A stretch of 64,000 nt of DNA. Source: Streptomyces griseosporeus. Its GTDB lineage: Bacteria; Actinomycetota; Actinomycetes; Streptomycetales; Streptomycetaceae. Both the position numbers and the translations under genes were made by a program. The notes under the pieces are model-generated. The model ran no database searches, was not told the DNA's origin, and saw nothing but the letters and a program-made list of their open reading frames with translations. This document shows positions 1 through 8,500 of this stretch, piece by piece (position 1 is the stretch's first letter; each line of letters begins with the position of its first letter). Location of the stretch: the NCBI RefSeq assembly GCF_014656055.1, contig NZ_BNBR01000007.1, positions 62,001 through 126,000 on the forward strand, in the 5' to 3' direction.

Positions 1-2
1 AG

Positions 3-122
3 GTCGCCGACACCGTCGTCTTCATGGACGACGGCCGCATCGTCGAACAGGGGCCGCCCGCCGAGGTGCTGGACCGGCCGCGGCACGAGCGGACCCGGGC
101 CTTCCTGTCGAAGGTGCTGTGA
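3..122 (+). CDS. ABC transporter ATP-binding protein, C-terminal end (partial)
   Basis: Only the last 39 codons are in the window; the gene begins upstream. The visible tail (VFMDDGRIVEQGPP, then AEVLDRP and a terminal RTRAFLSKVL) is the characteristic end of polar amino-acid/cystine type ABC ATPases of the GlnQ/HisP group. Its TGA overlaps the GTG start of the next gene by two bases of a GTGA junction, so the two are translationally coupled. Placement next to a luciferase-like monooxygenase suggests uptake of an amino acid or organosulfur compound, but this is inference from context; the substrate cannot be read from this fragment. Confidence 0.85.
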   Translation, partial: VADTVVFMDDGRIVEQGPPAEVLDRPRHERTRAFLSKVL

Positions 123-1252
123 GCGCCGGTATGCCGGGGCTGCTGCATCTCGCCGCCGCCGTCGGCCGGCCGGACGAGCGCGACGCCGATGCCCTGGTGG
201 CGGCGGTGCGGCTCGCCGAGCGGGGCGGGCTGGACTTCGTGACGTTCGGGGACCCGGCCGCCCCCGCGGGCCCCGGCGTGCTCGCCGCGCTGCCCGCGGT
301 GGCGGCGGCCACCGAGCGCGTGGGACTCGTACCGGCGCTGCCGGGCGGGGCGGACGGGCCGACAGGATCCGGCGGGTTGATCGGATCGGGCGGGTTGACC
401 GGATCAGGCGGGTTGACCGGATCGGGCGGGATGACCGGGTCGGGTTGGCCGGACGGGGTCCGGGGGACCGGGGGCCTGGAGCCCGGGGCACCGGGGACCG
501 GGGGCCTGGAGCCCGGGGCACCGGGGACCGTGGCCCTGGAGTCCGGGGTCCCGGGGGCCCGGGTTCCGGGGACCGGGGTTCCGGGGATCGGGGTTTCCGA
601 GGCCGGGGTCCCGGAGGCCGGAGTCCCGGGGACCGGGGTTTTCCGGACCGGGGTCCCTGAGGCCGTAGCGGAACTCGACCGCGTGAGCCGGGGGCGGGGC
701 GGATGGTGGAGTGAGCCGGCGCCCCGCGCGGCGGAGGGCGCGGCCACCCGGGAGCCGGTGTCCGGCGCCCGGCCCGTGCGCGTCGCCGGGGCCACCGGCG
801 CCCCGGACGCGGCAGCCCGGTGTGCCGACGTGGTGCTGGTCCCGGCCTCCGGGCCCGCGCAGGCCGCCGGCTTACGGGCCGAACTGCGCGCGCTGGCCGC
901 CGAGTCCGGGCGGGACCCGGACGGCCTGCGGGTGCTCGCGACCCTGCTGGTCGACCTGGACGGCGAGTACGCCGCCGAGCGTGGCCACGGCGGCGGCGGA
1001 CCCCGGCCGACCCCGCGAGGCCCGCTGTACCGCGGCGGCCCCGTCGACCTCGCCGAACTGATCGCCTCCTGGCACGCGGAGGGCGCCGTCGACGGCTTCC
1101 ACCTCACGCCCGTCGACCCGCGCCGCGACCTGGAACGGCTGGTGAACGGTACCGTCGCGCTGCTCCAGCACCGCGCGCTGTTCTGCACCTTCTATCCCGG
1201 CGGCACGCTCCGCGACCACCTGGGGCTCGCCCGCCCCAGAGCCCTCACCTGA
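119..1252 (+). CDS. Luciferase-like class flavin-dependent monooxygenase with elastin-like repeat insert
   Basis: 377 aa. N-terminal LLHLAAAVGRPDE followed by RLAERGGLDFVTFGD and ERVGLVP, and later ELDRVSRGRGGW, match the NtaA/SnaA/DszA branch of FMN-dependent TIM-barrel monooxygenases. Residues about 83-182 are not family sequence: they are GSGGLT hexapeptide, then GAPGTGGLEP, then VPGTG-like pentapeptide repeats sitting where the barrel normally runs directly into the next helix. Codon 252 (872-874) is TTA, the only in-frame TTA I found in any gene of the window, so translation should depend on the bldA tRNA. The gene overlaps the ABC ATPase and is followed 20 bp later by the DUF1684 gene. 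Loss of barrel elements makes enzymatic activity uncertain; it may be degenerate or tolerate a disordered loop. Confidence 0.75.
   Translation: MSAGMPGLLHLAAAVGRPDERDADALVAAVRLAERGGLDFVTFGDPAAPAGPGVLAALPAVAAATERVGLVPALPGGADGPTGSGGLIGSGGLTGSGGLTGSGGMTGSGWPDGVRGTGGLEPGAPGTGGLEPGAPGTVALESGVPGARVPGTGVPGIGVSEAGVPEAGVPGTGVFRTGVPEAVAELDRVSRGRGGWWSEPAPRAAEGAATREPVSGARPVRVAGATGAPDAAARCADVVLVPASGPAQAAGLRAELRALAAESGRDPDGLRVLATLLVDLDGEYAAERGHGGGGPRPTPRGPLYRGGPVDLAELIASWHAEGAVDGFHLTPVDPRRDLERLVNGTVALLQHRALFCTFYPGGTLRDHLGLARPRALT
365..657 (+). repeat. Coding minisatellite (18-bp, 30-bp and 15-bp units)
   Basis: Four units of 18 bp begin at 365, 383, 401 and 419 (core GGATCGGGCGGGTTGACC, encoding GSGGLT). 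Two near-identical 30-bp units follow at about 471-530, then about six degenerate 15-bp units at 563-657 (core GTTCCGGGGACCGGG, encoding VPGTG). All unit lengths are multiples of three, so the reading frame of the host monooxygenase stays open. Confidence 0.9.
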
Positions 1253-1272
1253 ACGACGAAAGGGACGACCGC

Positions 1273-2055
1273 ATGACGACGGACCCATCCGACGCGTGGA
1301 AGCAGTGGCACGCGCACCGCGAGGAGGCGGTGTCGGCCCCCTACGGGCCGCTCGCCCTCACCGGCACCCACTGGCTCGACGACTATCCGGACGGTCGAAT
1401 TCCGGCCATCCCGGGAACGTGGCGGGCGGACGGCGACGCGGTGGTGCTCACCGCCGCCGAGGCCGACGGTCTCACCCTGGACGGGCGGCCCTTCACCGGC
1501 GAGGCGCGGCTCACGGCGGACTCCGGCCCGCCCGCCGCCGCCCGCGTCGCCCTCGGTGAGCGCCGGCTGGTCGTCCTGGTCCGCGAAGGCGTCTGGGGCG
1601 TACGGGACTTCGACCCGGACGCCGGGGTGCGCCGCGCCTTCCGCGGCATCGACGCCACGCCGTACGACGCGCGCTGGTCGGTGCCGGGGCGCTTCACGCC
1701 GTACGACGCCGAACGCACCGTACGCGTGGCCAACGCCGACGGGCGCGAGCGCGGCCTCGGGCTCGCCGGGGAGCTGGCGTTCACGCTGGACGGACGGGAG
1801 CTGACCCTCCAGGTGGCCCGGCAGGAGGACGGCTCGCTGTGGGCCGTGTTCGCCGACGCCACCAGCGGCACGAGCAGCTACCGGTTCCGGTTCCTGTACC
1901 CGGCCGCGCCGGACGCCGAGGGCCGTACGACGGTCGACCTCAACCGCGCCCAACTGCCGCCCTGCGCCTTCGCGGACCACTTCATCTGCCCCTTCCCGCC
2001 CCCGGGCAACACCCTCGACGTGGCGGTGGAGGCGGGGGAGCGGACCCTGCGCTGA
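1273..2055 (+). CDS. DUF1684 domain-containing protein
   Basis: 260 aa, cytoplasmic, no signal peptide or membrane segment. The sequence WKQWHAHREEAV, then GPLALTGTHWL near the N-terminus, and the C-terminal run DLNRAQLPPCAFADHF with CPFPPPGN are hallmarks of the DUF1684 family. The function of the family is not established to my knowledge. The ATG at 1273 is chosen because it sits 20 bp after the monooxygenase stop and is preceded by AAAGGGACGA; upstream in-frame sequence overlaps the monooxygenase gene. It probably forms an operon with the ABC transporter and flavin monooxygenase genes. Confidence 0.8.
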   Translation: MTTDPSDAWKQWHAHREEAVSAPYGPLALTGTHWLDDYPDGRIPAIPGTWRADGDAVVLTAAEADGLTLDGRPFTGEARLTADSGPPAAARVALGERRLVVLVREGVWGVRDFDPDAGVRRAFRGIDATPYDARWSVPGRFTPYDAERTVRVANADGRERGLGLAGELAFTLDGRELTLQVARQEDGSLWAVFADATSGTSSYRFRFLYPAAPDAEGRTTVDLNRAQLPPCAFADHFICPFPPPGNTLDVAVEAGERTLR

Positions 2056-2200
2056 GCGGAACCGTCCGTCCCGGGCCTCTTGTGCCCGGGGCGGACCGGC
2101 GTCATCCTCGCTCTTCGTACCTGTCAGGAACACGCCACCCCCCGCTGCCGTCTCACCGGCCCGCCACCCCCGGGCCATCCGCTTCCCATGAGGAGGAACC

Positions 2201-3052
2201 GTGAGAACCAAGCGCACCCGACTGCTCGCCGTCGCCGCCGCTCTCCTCGCCGCCGGTCTGGCCGGCGCGCCGAGCGCCGGCGCGGCCGACGCGCCCGCCC
2301 GCAGCGGGGCCCGGCTCGCCCAACTGTCCGACGCCGTGGCCGCCGCCGCGGTCGACGGCACCGCCTGGTACGTCGACCGGGCCTCCGGGCAGGTCGTCGT
2401 GACCGCGGACAGCACGGTGTCGCAGGCCGGGATCGCCCGCCTGAAGAAGGCCGCCGGCGCCGACGCGGGCGCGGTCCGCGTCGAGCGCGCCGCGGGCGTC
2501 TTCACGCCGCTGCTCTCCGCCGGCGACGCCATCTACGGCGGCCAGTACCGCTGTTCGCTCGGCTTCAACGTGGTCAAGGGCGGCACGTACTACTTCCTCA
2601 CCGCCGGCCACTGCGGCAAGTCGGTCAAGACCTGGTACACCGACCAGGCGCACAACACCCTCGTCGGCCCCACCACCGGCTACAGCTTCCCCGGCGACGA
2701 CTACGCCCTGGTCCGCTACGACAACACCGCCCTCAGCCACCCGGGCGGCTACACCGCCGCCAACGCCTACGTCGGCGAGAACGTCAAGCGCACCGGCTCC
2801 ACCACCGGCACCCACGGCGGCACCGTCACCGCGCTCGACGTCTCCGTCCGCTACCAGGGCGGCGGCACCGTCAGCGGCCTGATCCAGACCACGGTCTGCG
2901 CCGAGCCCGGCGACTCCGGCGGACCGCTCTACGACGGCACCAAGGCGCTCGGTCTCACCTCCGGCGGCAGCGGTGACTGCAAGTCCGGCGGTACGACCTT
3001 CTTCCAGCCGGTGACCGAGGCGCTCAGCGCCTACGGCGTGAGCATCTACTGA
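2201..3052 (+). CDS. Secreted streptogrisin-type serine protease (S1 family), first of tandem pair
   Basis: 283-aa preproenzyme. A Sec signal (basic start, hydrophobic [16 protein letters not shown], cut near residue 29) is followed by a propeptide of about 75 residues with the streptogrisin [11 protein letters not shown] helix. Mature protease should begin at Leu105 (LSAGDAIY, corresponding to ISGGDAIY in S. griseus protease B). Catalytic triad: His137 in TAGHC, Asp167 in GDDYALVRY, Ser239 in GDSGGP. The C-terminus [16 protein letters not shown] is strongly conserved. The GTG at 2201 follows an excellent AGGAGG at 2191. The next gene is a paralogue in the same direction, 223 bp away, with its own upstream region. 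Role: extracellular protein degradation. Confidence 0.95.
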   Translation: MRTKRTRLLAVAAALLAAGLAGAPSAGAADAPARSGARLAQLSDAVAAAAVDGTAWYVDRASGQVVVTADSTVSQAGIARLKKAAGADAGAVRVERAAGVFTPLLSAGDAIYGGQYRCSLGFNVVKGGTYYFLTAGHCGKSVKTWYTDQAHNTLVGPTTGYSFPGDDYALVRYDNTALSHPGGYTAANAYVGENVKRTGSTTGTHGGTVTALDVSVRYQGGGTVSGLIQTTVCAEPGDSGGPLYDGTKALGLTSGGSGDCKSGGTTFFQPVTEALSAYGVSIY

Positions 3053-3275
3053 CCCCCGCCCAGCGCAAGATCAACCCCCTTTCGAGGACGATCAGTTGAA
3101 GGCTGTACGGCCGAAAGGCGCCCTTGCGGCAACCGGCCGTCCGGCCGAATACTCCCCCTCAGCGCTTGTCAGGGGCACATCCCGTCCGGAATCCGGACGC
3201 GGAACGTGTCCCTGGCTGCGCCTCACGGGCCCCGACCCCACGCGGGCCCCCGACTTCCCATGGAGGGAACGACAC

Positions 3276-4181
3276 GTGAGGATCAAGCGCACCACCCCCC
3301 GCGGCACTTCGAGACGGACCCGGCTGATCGCCGTCTCCACCGGACTCGTGGCCGCCGCCGCGATCGCGATCCCCAGCGCGAACGCGGCCGACACCCCCAC
3401 CACCTTCAGCGCCGCGCAGCTCACCAAGGCGAGCGACTCGGTGCTCAAGGCCGACATCCCGGGCACCGCCTGGGCCGTCGACAGCAAGACCAACCGGGTC
3501 GTCGTCACCGTCGACAGCACGGTCTCCCAGGCCGAGATCGCCAAGATCAAGCAGCAGGCCGGCAGCACCTCCGGCGCGCTGACGATCAAGCGGACCCCGG
3601 GCAAGTTCAACAAGCTGATCTCCGGCGGCGACGCCATCTATGCGAGTAGCTGGCGCTGCTCGCTGGGCTTCAACGTCCAGGACAACAGCGGCAACTACTA
3701 CTTCCTGACCGCCGGTCACTGCACCGACGGCGCGGGCACCTGGTGGTCGAACTCGTCCCACTCGACCACGCTCGGCTCCACCGCCGGATCCTCCTTCCCC
3801 GGCAACGACTACGGCATCGTGCGCTACACCAACTCCTCGGTGACCAAGTCGGGCGCCGTGGGCAGCGTGGACATCACCAGCGCCGCGACGCCGTCCGTCG
3901 GGACCACCGTGTACCGGCGCGGCTCGACCACCGGCATCCACAGCGGACGGGTCACCGCGCTCAACGCGACCGTCAACTACGGTGGCGGTGACATCGTCTA
4001 CGGGCTGATCCAGACCACGGTCTGCGCCGAGCCCGGCGACTCCGGCGGCCCGCTCTACTCCAACAGCGGTGTCGCGTACGGTCTGACCTCCGGCGGCAGC
4101 GGCAACTGCAGCTCCGGCGGTACGACGTTCTTCCAGCCGGTGACCGAGGCGCTGAGCGCGTACGGTGTGCACGTCTACTGA
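3276..4181 (+). CDS. Secreted streptogrisin B-like serine protease (S1 family), second of tandem pair
   Basis: 301-aa preproenzyme. The GTG at 3276 is chosen because the basic [15 protein letters not shown] followed by a hydrophobic segment and SANAAD gives a proper signal peptide and GGAGGG lies 9 bp upstream; the open frame extends further upstream without signal-peptide character. Predicted propeptide cleavage before Ile115 (ISGGDAIY). Triad His148 (TAGHC), Asp178 (GNDYGIVRY), Ser256 (GDSGGP). The mature part reads close to S. griseus protease B as I remember it, closer than the upstream paralogue does. A 44-bp stretch around the active-site serine is identical in DNA between the two copies, suggesting recent duplication or gene conversion. 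A strong terminator follows. Confidence 0.95.
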   Translation: MRIKRTTPRGTSRRTRLIAVSTGLVAAAAIAIPSANAADTPTTFSAAQLTKASDSVLKADIPGTAWAVDSKTNRVVVTVDSTVSQAEIAKIKQQAGSTSGALTIKRTPGKFNKLISGGDAIYASSWRCSLGFNVQDNSGNYYFLTAGHCTDGAGTWWSNSSHSTTLGSTAGSSFPGNDYGIVRYTNSSVTKSGAVGSVDITSAATPSVGTTVYRRGSTTGIHSGRVTALNATVNYGGGDIVYGLIQTTVCAEPGDSGGPLYSNSGVAYGLTSGGSGNCSSGGTTFFQPVTEALSAYGVHVY

Positions 4182-4237
4182 TCTCGGCTGACGTGGACTG
4201 ACGCGTACGCGTACTGACGCGTACTGAAGAGTCCGGG

Positions 4238-4274
4238 AGCCCCCGCGTGCCCGTGTGGTGCGCGGGGGCTTTTC
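4238..4274 (+). terminator. Intrinsic terminator after tandem proteases
   Basis: Perfect 10-bp arms AGCCCCCGCG (4238-4247) and CGCGGGGGCT (4261-4270) with a 13-nt loop, followed by a run of T. This is the clearest canonical rho-independent terminator in the window and closes the protease gene. Confidence 0.85.
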
Positions 4275-4309
4275 TCTGCTCCGGCATGTCTCCTGTCGTC
4301 TGCGGGCGC

Positions 4310-4361
4310 GTGGGTGGTTGCTCGCGCAGTTCCCCGCGCCCCTGAATGCCTGCGGCGGCCC
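4310..4361 (+). repeat. Interspersed intergenic repeat, copy A
   Basis: 52 bp identical to a copy at 60475-60526 on the same strand, 56 kb away. Core GCGCAGTTCCCCGCGCCCC. I recall this sequence as a very common dispersed intergenic element in Streptomyces genomes; its function is not known to me. It lies just 3' of the terminator and 17 bp before the stop of the oppositely oriented membrane protein gene. Confidence 0.85.
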
Positions 4362-4378
4362 CTTCCCGCCGTGCGCGG

Positions 4379-5407
4379 CTACCTCCGCTGTGTCGGCAGG
4401 GGGGTTCCGTTGCGGTGGGCGCGCAGGGTTGCCGCCAGCATCGTGATCGCGATGCCGGCCAGTGCCCAGGCCGACAGGACCAGGAGGGACGCCGTCGTGT
4501 CGTTGCCCCTGAAGTAGGCGATCGAGCGGGCCGCCCAGGTGCCGGCGCCGGGCGGCAGGGCCGGGCCGATCGCCTTCCAGAACGGGGGGAGCATCGGCAG
4601 CGGGAAGGCGCCGCCCGCGCTCGGGTTGCCGGCGATCACCACCAGGAGGATCGCCAGGCCGATGCCGATGATGCCGAAGAGGCCCTGCAGGGCGAGGGTG
4701 GCGGCGCCGACGGCGAAGGTGATCAGGGCCCCGAGACCCCACAGGGCCACCGTGCTGCCGGGCAGGGCGTCCAGGATCGGACCCACGATGATCGCGCCGC
4801 CCAGACCGCCGACGACCGAGACCAGCGCCATGACCAGGAGGCGGATCGTGGCCCGGCGCGGGTTGGCGGGGCGGGCGCCGGTGCTGATCGCGAGGATCGA
4901 GGCGCAGAGGTAGCCGCCCACGCACCAGCCGACGACCAGGTAGAAGGAGGACAGGCCGTCGAAGTCCTGGTCGGAGGCGGGGGCCACGTCGACGGTGCGG
5001 ACCGTGCGCTGTTCGGTCCGCTCCAGGGCGGTCATGAGGTTCTCCAGGGCGGTGGCCATGACCGTGCCGCCGCCCGAGGCGACCAGGAGGGTGTCGGTGG
5101 TGCCCGACGGGTGGACCACCAGGGCGCCGTCGATGTCCCGGTTGAGGATCTGTTCGCGCGCCGTCCGCTCGTCCGGGAGCGCGCGGGGGTCCAGCGGGGA
5201 GCCGGGGAGCCGGTCCAGGCGGGTCACCACCTGCCGGGCCTGGGGGGAGACCACCCCGAACGGCACGTCCTTGGGCTTCGGGTCGTGCAGGGCCCCGACA
5301 TAGGACGCGATGAAGAGCAGCTGGAGGGCGATCACACCGACGACCAGGAGCGTGGCCCGCGGGGTGACGGCGTCCTTCACCTCGCCGAGGAAGGTGGTCT
5401 GTGTCAT
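4379..5407 (-). CDS. Membrane protein, ABC-2/YhgE-type (DUF3533-like)
   Basis: 342 aa. One N-terminal transmembrane helix (LLVVGVIALQLLFIASYVGAL), a large extracytoplasmic domain of about 130 residues, then about five closely spaced membrane helices at the C-terminus. This 1+5 arrangement is that of YhgE/Pip-like and ABC-2 permease-like proteins. The ATG at 5407 (MTQTTFLGEV) is preferred; a longer frame exists upstream but adds a His-rich, unlikely tail that would overlap the operator region of dnaE2. Transcribed divergently from dnaE2, 133 bp apart. Substrate and partner are unknown; no ATPase is adjacent. Confidence 0.7.
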   Translation of the reverse strand: MTQTTFLGEVKDAVTPRATLLVVGVIALQLLFIASYVGALHDPKPKDVPFGVVSPQARQVVTRLDRLPGSPLDPRALPDERTAREQILNRDIDGALVVHPSGTTDTLLVASGGGTVMATALENLMTALERTEQRTVRTVDVAPASDQDFDGLSSFYLVVGWCVGGYLCASILAISTGARPANPRRATIRLLVMALVSVVGGLGGAIIVGPILDALPGSTVALWGLGALITFAVGAATLALQGLFGIIGIGLAILLVVIAGNPSAGGAFPLPMLPPFWKAIGPALPPGAGTWAARSIAYFRGNDTTASLLVLSAWALAGIAITMLAATLRAHRNGTPLPTQRR

Positions 5408-5466
5408 GTCCCCCACGCTCCAGGGAGAGGCACGTTTCCGCAGGTGGGAGGCGGCCGAACGGTTGT

Positions 5467-5480
5467 CGTACATGTGTTCG
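5467..5480. promoter_or_regulatory. Second, weaker LexA-box-like site
   Basis: CGTACATGTGTTCG differs at one position from the actinobacterial SOS box pattern CGAACRNNYGTTYG. It lies 34 bp upstream of the better box in front of dnaE2, in the divergent intergenic region. Confidence 0.5.
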
Positions 5481-5512
5481 GGTTTTGGTCTATGGTGGTG
5501 GTGAGCAGGTTG

Positions 5513-5527
5513 GGAACGAGTGTTCGA
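5513..5527. promoter_or_regulatory. LexA (SOS) box upstream of dnaE2
   Basis: The core GAAC-GAGT-GTTC (5514-5525) is a perfect inverted repeat with a 4-bp spacer, flanked by G and GA, matching the actinobacterial LexA operator. It ends 15 bp before the dnaE2 ATG, so a bound repressor would block transcription of dnaE2 and the coupled Y-family gene. It also argues against a start codon at 5520, which would lie inside the box. Confidence 0.8.
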
Positions 5528-5540
5528 GCTGGAGGTGTGG

Positions 5541-8500
5541 ATGCCGGGCTTCACGCATCTGCACACCGTCTCCGGGTTCTCCCTGCGCTACGGCGCCTCG
5601 CACCCGGAGCGGCTGGCCGAGCGCGCCTCCGAGCGGGGGATGGACGCCCTCGCCCTCACCGACCGGGACTCCGTCGCGGGTGCCGTCCGGTTCGCCAAGG
5701 CCTGTGCCCGGGTGGGGGTGCGTCCGCTGTTCGGGGCCGAGCTGGCGGTGGCGGAAACCGAGGCGGTGCCGTCCGCGCGGCGGCGTGGTCCGGTGCGCGG
5801 GGGTGCCTTCGTCGACGAGTCGGCGCCTCGGGTCACCTTTCTCGCCCGGGACGGTGCCCGCGGGTGGGGCGCGCTGTGCAGGATCGTTTCTGCGGCGCAT
5901 GCCGGAGACGCGCCCTCACCCCGGCTGACCTGGAAGGACAACCACGGGGACGGTCTGGTCGTCCTGCTCGGGACCGATTCCGAGGTCGGACGCGCGCTGG
6001 CCGCCGGCCGGCCCGACCGGGCCGCGAAGCTGCTCGCCCGCTGGCGTGAGGTGTACGGCGACGCCCTGCGTCTGGAGGCCGTCTGGCACGGGCGGGAGGG
6101 GACGGGGCCGGGGTCGCTGCGGCTCGCCGCCCGTACCGTCGGGTTCGCCGCCGAGCAGGGGGTGCGGCCGGTGCTCGGCAACGCCGTGCGGTACGCCGAC
6201 CCGGGGGCGGGCCCGGTCGCCGACGTGCTGGACGCCGCCCGGCGGCTGGTGCCCATCGACCCGCGCCGGGAGCTGGACTCCGGCGAGGCCTGGCTGAAGG
6301 GCCCGGACGCCATGCTCGCGGTCGCCGAGCGGGTGGTGGAGGCCGCCGGGTTCCGCCGGGAGGCCGCCCTCCGGCTGCTGGAGCAGACGCAGGCCACGGC
6401 CGCCGAGTGCCTCGTCGACCCCGAGGACGACCTCGGCATGGGCACCGTCCACTTCCCCGAGCCGCACCTCGTCGGCGCCGGGCGGCGCACCGCCCAGCGG
6501 GCGCTGGCCTCGCGGGCGGCGGCGGGCATGGTGCTCAAGGGGTACGCCGGGCGGCGCGCGTACTGGGAGCGGATGCACCACGAGCTGGACATCATCGCCC
6601 ACCACGGCTTCGCCTCCTACTTCCTGACGGTCGCCCAGGTCGTCGACGACGTGCGGGCGATGGGTGTCCGGGTGGCCGCCCGGGGGTCCGGCGCGGGATC
6701 GCTCGTCAACCATCTGCTGGGCATCGCGCACGCCGACCCGATCGAGCACCGGCTGCTGATGGAGCGCTTCCTGTCCAAGGAGCGGGTGGTGCTGCCGGAC
6801 ATCGACATCGACGTGGAGTCCGCGCGCCGGCTGGAGGTCTACCGCGCGATCTTCGACCGGTTCGGCGCCGAGCGGGTCGCCACCGTCGCCATGCCCGAGA
6901 CCTACCGGGTGCGGCACGCGATCCGGGACGTGGGGGCCGCCCTGTCCATGGATCCCGCCGAGATCGACCGGATCGCCAAGTCCTTTCCGCACATCCGCGC
7001 GCGGGACGCCCGCGCGGCCCTCGACGAACTGCCCGAGCTGCGGCAGCTGGCGGCGGACCGGGAGAAGTACGGCAGGCTGTGGGAGCTGGTCGAGGCGCTC
7101 GACGCGCTCCCGCGGGGCGTCGCCATGCACCCGTGCGGGGTGCTGCTCTCCGACGCCTCCCTGCTGCGCCGTACGCCGGTGATGCCGACCAGCGGCGAGG
7201 GGTTCCCCATGGCGCAGTTCGACAAGGACGACGTGGAGGACCTCGGGCTGCTCAAGCTGGACGTGCTCGGCGTGCGGATGCAGTCGGCGATGGCGCACGC
7301 CGTCGCCGAGGTGGAGCGGGCGACCGGGGAGCGGATCGACCTCGACGCGGTGCCGGAGGGGGACCCGGCGACGTACGGGCTCATCCGGTCCACCGAGACG
7401 CTGGGGTGCTTCCAGATCGAGTCGCCGGGGCAGCGGGACCTGGTGGGGCGGCTGCAGCCGGCCGACTTCCACGACCTGGTCGTCGACATCTCCCTGTTCC
7501 GGCCCGGACCCGTCGCCGCCGACATGGTGCGGCCGTTCATCGAGGCACGGCACGGGCGGGCGCCGGTGCGCTACCCGCACCCCGACCTGGAAGGGCCGCT
7601 GAAGGAGACGTACGGCGTCGTCGTCTTCCACGAGCAGATCATCGACATCGTCGACATCATGACCGGGTGCGGACGGGGCGAGGCCGACCGGGTGCGGCGC
7701 GGGCTGTCCGACGCCGAGTCGCAGGCGCGGATCAGGATCTGGTTCGCGCAGCGGGCGGCGGCGAACGGATACGACGCGGAGACGATCCGGCGGACCTGGG
7801 AGATCGTCGAGGCCTTCGGGTCGTACGGCTTCTGCAAGGCGCACGCGGTCGCCTTCGCCGTACCGACCTACCAGTCGGCATGGCTGAAGGCCCATCACCC
7901 GGCCGCGTTCTACGCCGGGCTGCTCACGCACGACCCCGGGATGTACCCCAAGCGGCTGCTGCTGGCGGACGCGCGGCGGCGCGGGGTGCCGGTCCTGCCG
8001 CTGGACGTGAACAAGTCGGGCGTCGCCCACCGTATCGAACTGGTGTCCGAGAAGGGTGGGGTGTGGGGGCTGCGGCTCGCCCTCTCCGACGTGCACAACA
8101 TCAGCGAGGCCGAGGCGGCGCGGATCGCGGACGGCCAGCCGTACGCCTCCCTGCTCGACTTCTGGGAGCGGGCGCGCCCCAGCAGGCCGCTGGCCGGGCG
8201 ACTCGCCCAGGTCGGCGCCCTGGACGCCTTCGGCGCCAACCGGCGCGATCTGCAACTGCACCTCACCGAGCTGCACCGGGGCGCCCGCAGCGGCGGCGGT
8301 GGCCAGCTGCCGCTGGCCGGGGGCCGCAAGACCGCGCCCGCCGGGCTGCCCGACCTGTCGGCGGCCGAGCGGCTCAGCGCCGAGCTGGGCGTGCTGTCCA
8401 TGGACGCCTCGCGCAACCTGATGGACGATCACCGGGAGTTCCTGCGCGAGCTGGGCGTGGTCTCCGCGCGCCGGCTGCGCGAGGCGCGGCACGGCGAGAC

